Part shown: positions 61,923-64,000 of the stretch, one piece after another
How positions within the stretch are numbered: the first letter of the stretch is position 1
Layout: the number at the start of each line of letters is the position of its first letter
Source of the DNA: Streptococcus bovimastitidis
GTDB taxonomy: Bacteria > Bacillota > Bacilli > Lactobacillales > Streptococcaceae
Direction of reading: 5' to 3'
DNA length: 64,000 nt
Assembly (NCBI RefSeq): GCF_001885095.1
Contig: NZ_LZDD01000001.1
Span: 868,001 to 932,000, forward strand
Notes under the pieces: model-generated
What the model saw: only the letters and a program-made list of their open reading frames with translations
Told to the model about the DNA's origin: nothing
Database searches by the model: none
Position numbers and translations under genes: made by a program

Positions 61923-62923
61923 TATTTTGTTGTACCACGACGTTTAATGCCATGATTTAACAAGATTTCTTTTTCTTCTAATTCTTCTTTATTCATAATT
62001 TTCGTCAACATACGCATACTTACCGCACCTAAGTCATAAACCGGTTGGCTAATAGAACTTAAGTTTGGACGAGTATAGTCAACAACTGGAGAATCGTTAC
62101 TTGTGATGATTTCAAAATCTTCTGGTACTGATTTGCCTGCTGCAAAAAGACCATTTAAGAGACCTGCGGCTAATTCATCCTCACCAACATAAGCTGCTGT
62201 TGCACCCGAATTAATAACGCGTTGCGCCAGTTCGAAACCTTCTTTATAAGAATAGTTAGCTTCAAAAACAAGACCCTCTTTGTAATCTAATTTATTAGCT
62301 TTTAAACCTTCTTTATATCCAGCTAATCTTACTTTTCCATTAATATCATCAATTAATGGTCCAGAAACAAAGGCGATGTTTTTATGATGTTCCGCTAAAA
62401 TATCGACAACTTCTGCTACAGCTGCTTTATAGTCAATATTAACACTTGGTAATTGGTGTTCTAAATCAACAGTACCAGCTAAAACAATAGGTGTTCTTGA
62501 CCGTGAAAACTCGGCACGAATTTTTTCTGTTAAATGGTGACCCATAAAGATAATACCATCTACCTGTTTTGCAAAGAGGGTATTAACGACATTCACTTCT
62601 TTATCATCATCTTCATCACTTGATGCTAGGACAATATTATATTTGTACATTGCTGCAATATCATCAATTCCTTTTGCCAAAATTGAAAAATAAGCATTTG
62701 CAATATTTGGGATAACAACCCCAACGGTAGTGGTTTTTTTACTTGCTAAGCCACGAGCAACAGCATTAGGACGATAATCTAAACGATCGATAACTTCTAA
62801 TACTTTTTTACGTGTATTTTCCTTAACATTTTTGTTTCCATTTACAACACGGCTAACAGTTGCCATCGATACGCCTGCTTCACGAGCGACATCATAAATC
62901 GTAATGGTATCATCTGTGTTCAT
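61922..62923 (-). CDS. ccpA: Catabolite control protein A
   Basis: This 333-residue LacI-family regulator has the helix-turn-helix ITIYDVAREAGVSMATVSRVVNG and hinge helix NAVARGLASKKT, then the two-lobed effector domain. The CcpA-specific core segment VDGIIFMGHHLTEKIR and the ending ILLNHGIKRRGTTK are typical. It binds cre sites when complexed with HPr-Ser46-P made by HprK (also in this window) and is likely to control dhaK, pepQ and itself. GGAAGA precedes the ATG. Confidence 0.97.
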   Translation of the reverse strand: MNTDDTITIYDVAREAGVSMATVSRVVNGNKNVKENTRKKVLEVIDRLDYRPNAVARGLASKKTTTVGVVIPNIANAYFSILAKGIDDIAAMYKYNIVLASSDEDDDKEVNVVNTLFAKQVDGIIFMGHHLTEKIRAEFSRSRTPIVLAGTVDLEHQLPSVNIDYKAAVAEVVDILAEHHKNIAFVSGPLIDDINGKVRLAGYKEGLKANKLDYKEGLVFEANYSYKEGFELAQRVINSGATAAYVGEDELAAGLLNGLFAAGKSVPEDFEIITSNDSPVVDYTRPNLSSISQPVYDLGAVSMRMLTKIMNKEELEEKEILLNHGIKRRGTTK

Positions 62924-62946
62924 ACTTTATCTTCCTTTCTATTTTG

Positions 62947-63028
62947 AAAATGACGCTTCCAAAATCATTCTAGCATGATTTGAAACCACTTTCAAGTCAT
63001 AACTCGCATTTTTTGAAAACTTTTTCAA
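62947..63028. promoter_or_regulatory. Three cre-like dyads in the ccpA-pepQ intergenic region
   Basis: 63013-63028 reads TTGAAAACTTTTTCAA (15 of 16 to WTGNNARCGNWWWCAW). 62980-62995 reads TTGAAACCACTTTCAA (14 of 16). 62947-62962 has the CG centre and, on the - strand, TTGGAAGCG as a perfect left half (13 of 16). Aligned on their centres the three lie exactly 33 bases apart. Confidence 0.65.
62967..62995 (-). promoter_or_regulatory. ccpA promoter
   Basis: TTGAAA (62990-62995), 17-base spacer, TG-C-TAGAAT (-10 at 62967-62972). The -35 is one half of a cre-like dyad and the start of transcription lies in another, which fits autoregulation. Confidence 0.75.
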
Positions 63029-63095
63029 CAACTAAAAGAAAACTTGATTTTTTAAGCTTTTTTTGGAAAAATAGAGGTAGAAAGAAGGTATTTTT

Positions 63096-64000
63096 ATGAC
63101 TAAAATCACCCAAATCCAAGAATTTTTGAAAAAAAATGATGCTGAATTGGCAGTCTTTTCAGACCCAATTACAGTCAACTATTTAACTGGCTTCGCTTGT
63201 GACCCACATGAGCGCCAAATGTTCCTTTTTATCTATGACCAACAAGACCCAGTTCTTTTTGTTCCTGCTTTAGAAATCGCTCGCGCTAAGAAGTTTGTTT
63301 CCTTCTCAGTTTTTGGCTATATGGATTCTGAAAACCCATGGGAAAAAATCTCAGCGGTGCTACCAAATACAAATGCCAAACGCATCTATGGTGAGTTTGA
63401 TCACTTAAATGTCACTAAGTTCCAAGGCTTACAAACTGTTTTTTCAGGACGCTTTGAAAATTTAACACCCTTTATTCAACGCATGCGTTTAATTAAATCA
63501 GCTGATGAAATTGACAAAATGATGGTTGCCGGTGAATTTGCTGACAAAGCTGTTAAAGTTGGTTTTGACAATATCTCATTAGTAGCTACTGAAACGGATA
63601 TCATTGCTCAAATTGAATTTGAAATGAAAAAACAAGGTATCAGTAAAATGAGCTTTGAAACCATGGTTCTAACAGGTGACAACGCAGCGGACCCGCATGG
63701 AATTCCTGGTACTAATAAGATTGAAAACAATGCCCTACTACTCTTTGACTTAGGCGTTGAAACCTTGGGTTATACCAGTGACATGACCAGAACGGTCGCT
63801 GTTGGAAAACCTGATCAGTTCAAATTAGATATTTATAATCTCTGTCTTGAAGCCCAATTAACTGCCCAAGAATTTGTCAAACCAGGTGTTACAGCGGCTG
63901 AAGTTGATGCAGCAGCTCGTAATGTCATTGAAAAAGCAGGTTATGGTGAATACTTCAACCATCGTCTCGGTCATGGTCTCGGCATGGATGTGCATGAGTT
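63096..64000 (+). CDS. pepQ: Xaa-Pro dipeptidase PepQ, 5' part
   Basis: The first 301 residues of an M24-family (creatinase-fold) prolidase run off the window. The N-terminal domain (about 1-125) is followed by the pita-bread domain with the metal ligands LLFDLG (Asp), TSDMTRT (Asp) and HRLGHGLGMDVHE (His). The full protein is about 360 residues. It splits X-Pro dipeptides. The divergent position next to ccpA is conserved among streptococci and lactobacilli. AGAAGG lies upstream of the ATG. Confidence 0.95.
   Translation, partial: MTKITQIQEFLKKNDAELAVFSDPITVNYLTGFACDPHERQMFLFIYDQQDPVLFVPALEIARAKKFVSFSVFGYMDSENPWEKISAVLPNTNAKRIYGEFDHLNVTKFQGLQTVFSGRFENLTPFIQRMRLIKSADEIDKMMVAGEFADKAVKVGFDNISLVATETDIIAQIEFEMKKQGISKMSFETMVLTGDNAADPHGIPGTNKIENNALLLFDLGVETLGYTSDMTRTVAVGKPDQFKLDIYNLCLEAQLTAQEFVKPGVTAAEVDAAARNVIEKAGYGEYFNHRLGHGLGMDVHE

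Overview
This window is chromosomal DNA of a low-GC Gram-positive coccus, almost certainly a Streptococcus. The evidence is the vicR-vicK-vicX set with a VicK that has a single membrane segment, the rnc-smc-(two Cof-type HAD genes)-ftsY run, the hprK-lgt-DUF948-YtxH run, the paired glycolipid glycosyltransferases of the CpoA type, ccpA divergent from pepQ, and several small families typical of streptococci. Gene content and order look most like the pyogenic group (S. pyogenes, S. uberis, S. parauberis, S. iniae); I cannot fix the species without a search. I see no rRNA, tRNA, insertion sequence, prophage or CRISPR array.

Layout. 1-5.2 kb: 3' end of pepF; a leftward ECF S-component with a DUF4430 lipoprotein; an anchored GH25 muramidase with an apparently leaderless mRNA; a TPP riboswitch with thiT; ybaK/ebsC; yccF; a phosphoglycerate-mutase-like phosphatase. 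5.2-9.3 kb: a HAD hydrolase, lysS, a small membrane protein with an L7/L12-like tail, and an AlkZ-like protein. 9.3-11.7 kb: the only decayed part, with a frameshifted ammonium transporter divergent from a flavin monooxygenase frameshifted twice. 11.8-23 kb: an orphan peptide-binding lipoprotein, a PC4-like protein, two U32 proteins (tRNA hydroxylation type), hprK-lgt-DUF948-ytxH, pspC, and tex-sprT. 23-29.4 kb: a complete phosphate regulon, phoPR then pstSCAB-phoU, with a Pho box and an intercistronic hairpin. 29.6-35.9 kb: VOC protein, SPJ_0845-type small protein, ArsP_1-type permease pair, MFS exporter, NAD(P)-binding protein, anchored amidase and YkgJ. 35.9-46.5 kb: ftsY, two Cof HAD genes, smc, rnc, vicXKR, all leftward. 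46.7-49.7 kb: a polar amino acid ABC transporter preceded by a CodY box and an exact GlnR box. 51-55.5 kb: dihydroxyacetone/glycerol module (glpF, dhaMLK, dhaS, dhaQ) with a DhaS operator and a cre site. 55.5-64 kb: T-box thrS, two glycolipid glycosyltransferases, a cytoplasmic alpha-amylase, ccpA, and the 5' part of pepQ.

The region is mostly core housekeeping plus nutrient regulons (thiamine, phosphate, nitrogen, carbon) whose cis-sites can be read directly: TPP riboswitch, Thr T-box, Pho box, GlnR box, CodY box, DhaS operator and cre sites. Several trans-factors (PhoP, DhaS, CcpA, VicR) are encoded in the window itself. A recurring feature is a set of four genes (GH25 muramidase, amidase, one U32 gene, tex) in which the -10 box lies only 7-9 bases from the ATG with no Shine-Dalgarno, which suggests leaderless mRNAs. 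I found no convincing wholly new multi-gene system. The least understood cassettes are the DUF4430 lipoprotein with its ECF S-component, and the L7/L12-tailed membrane protein.
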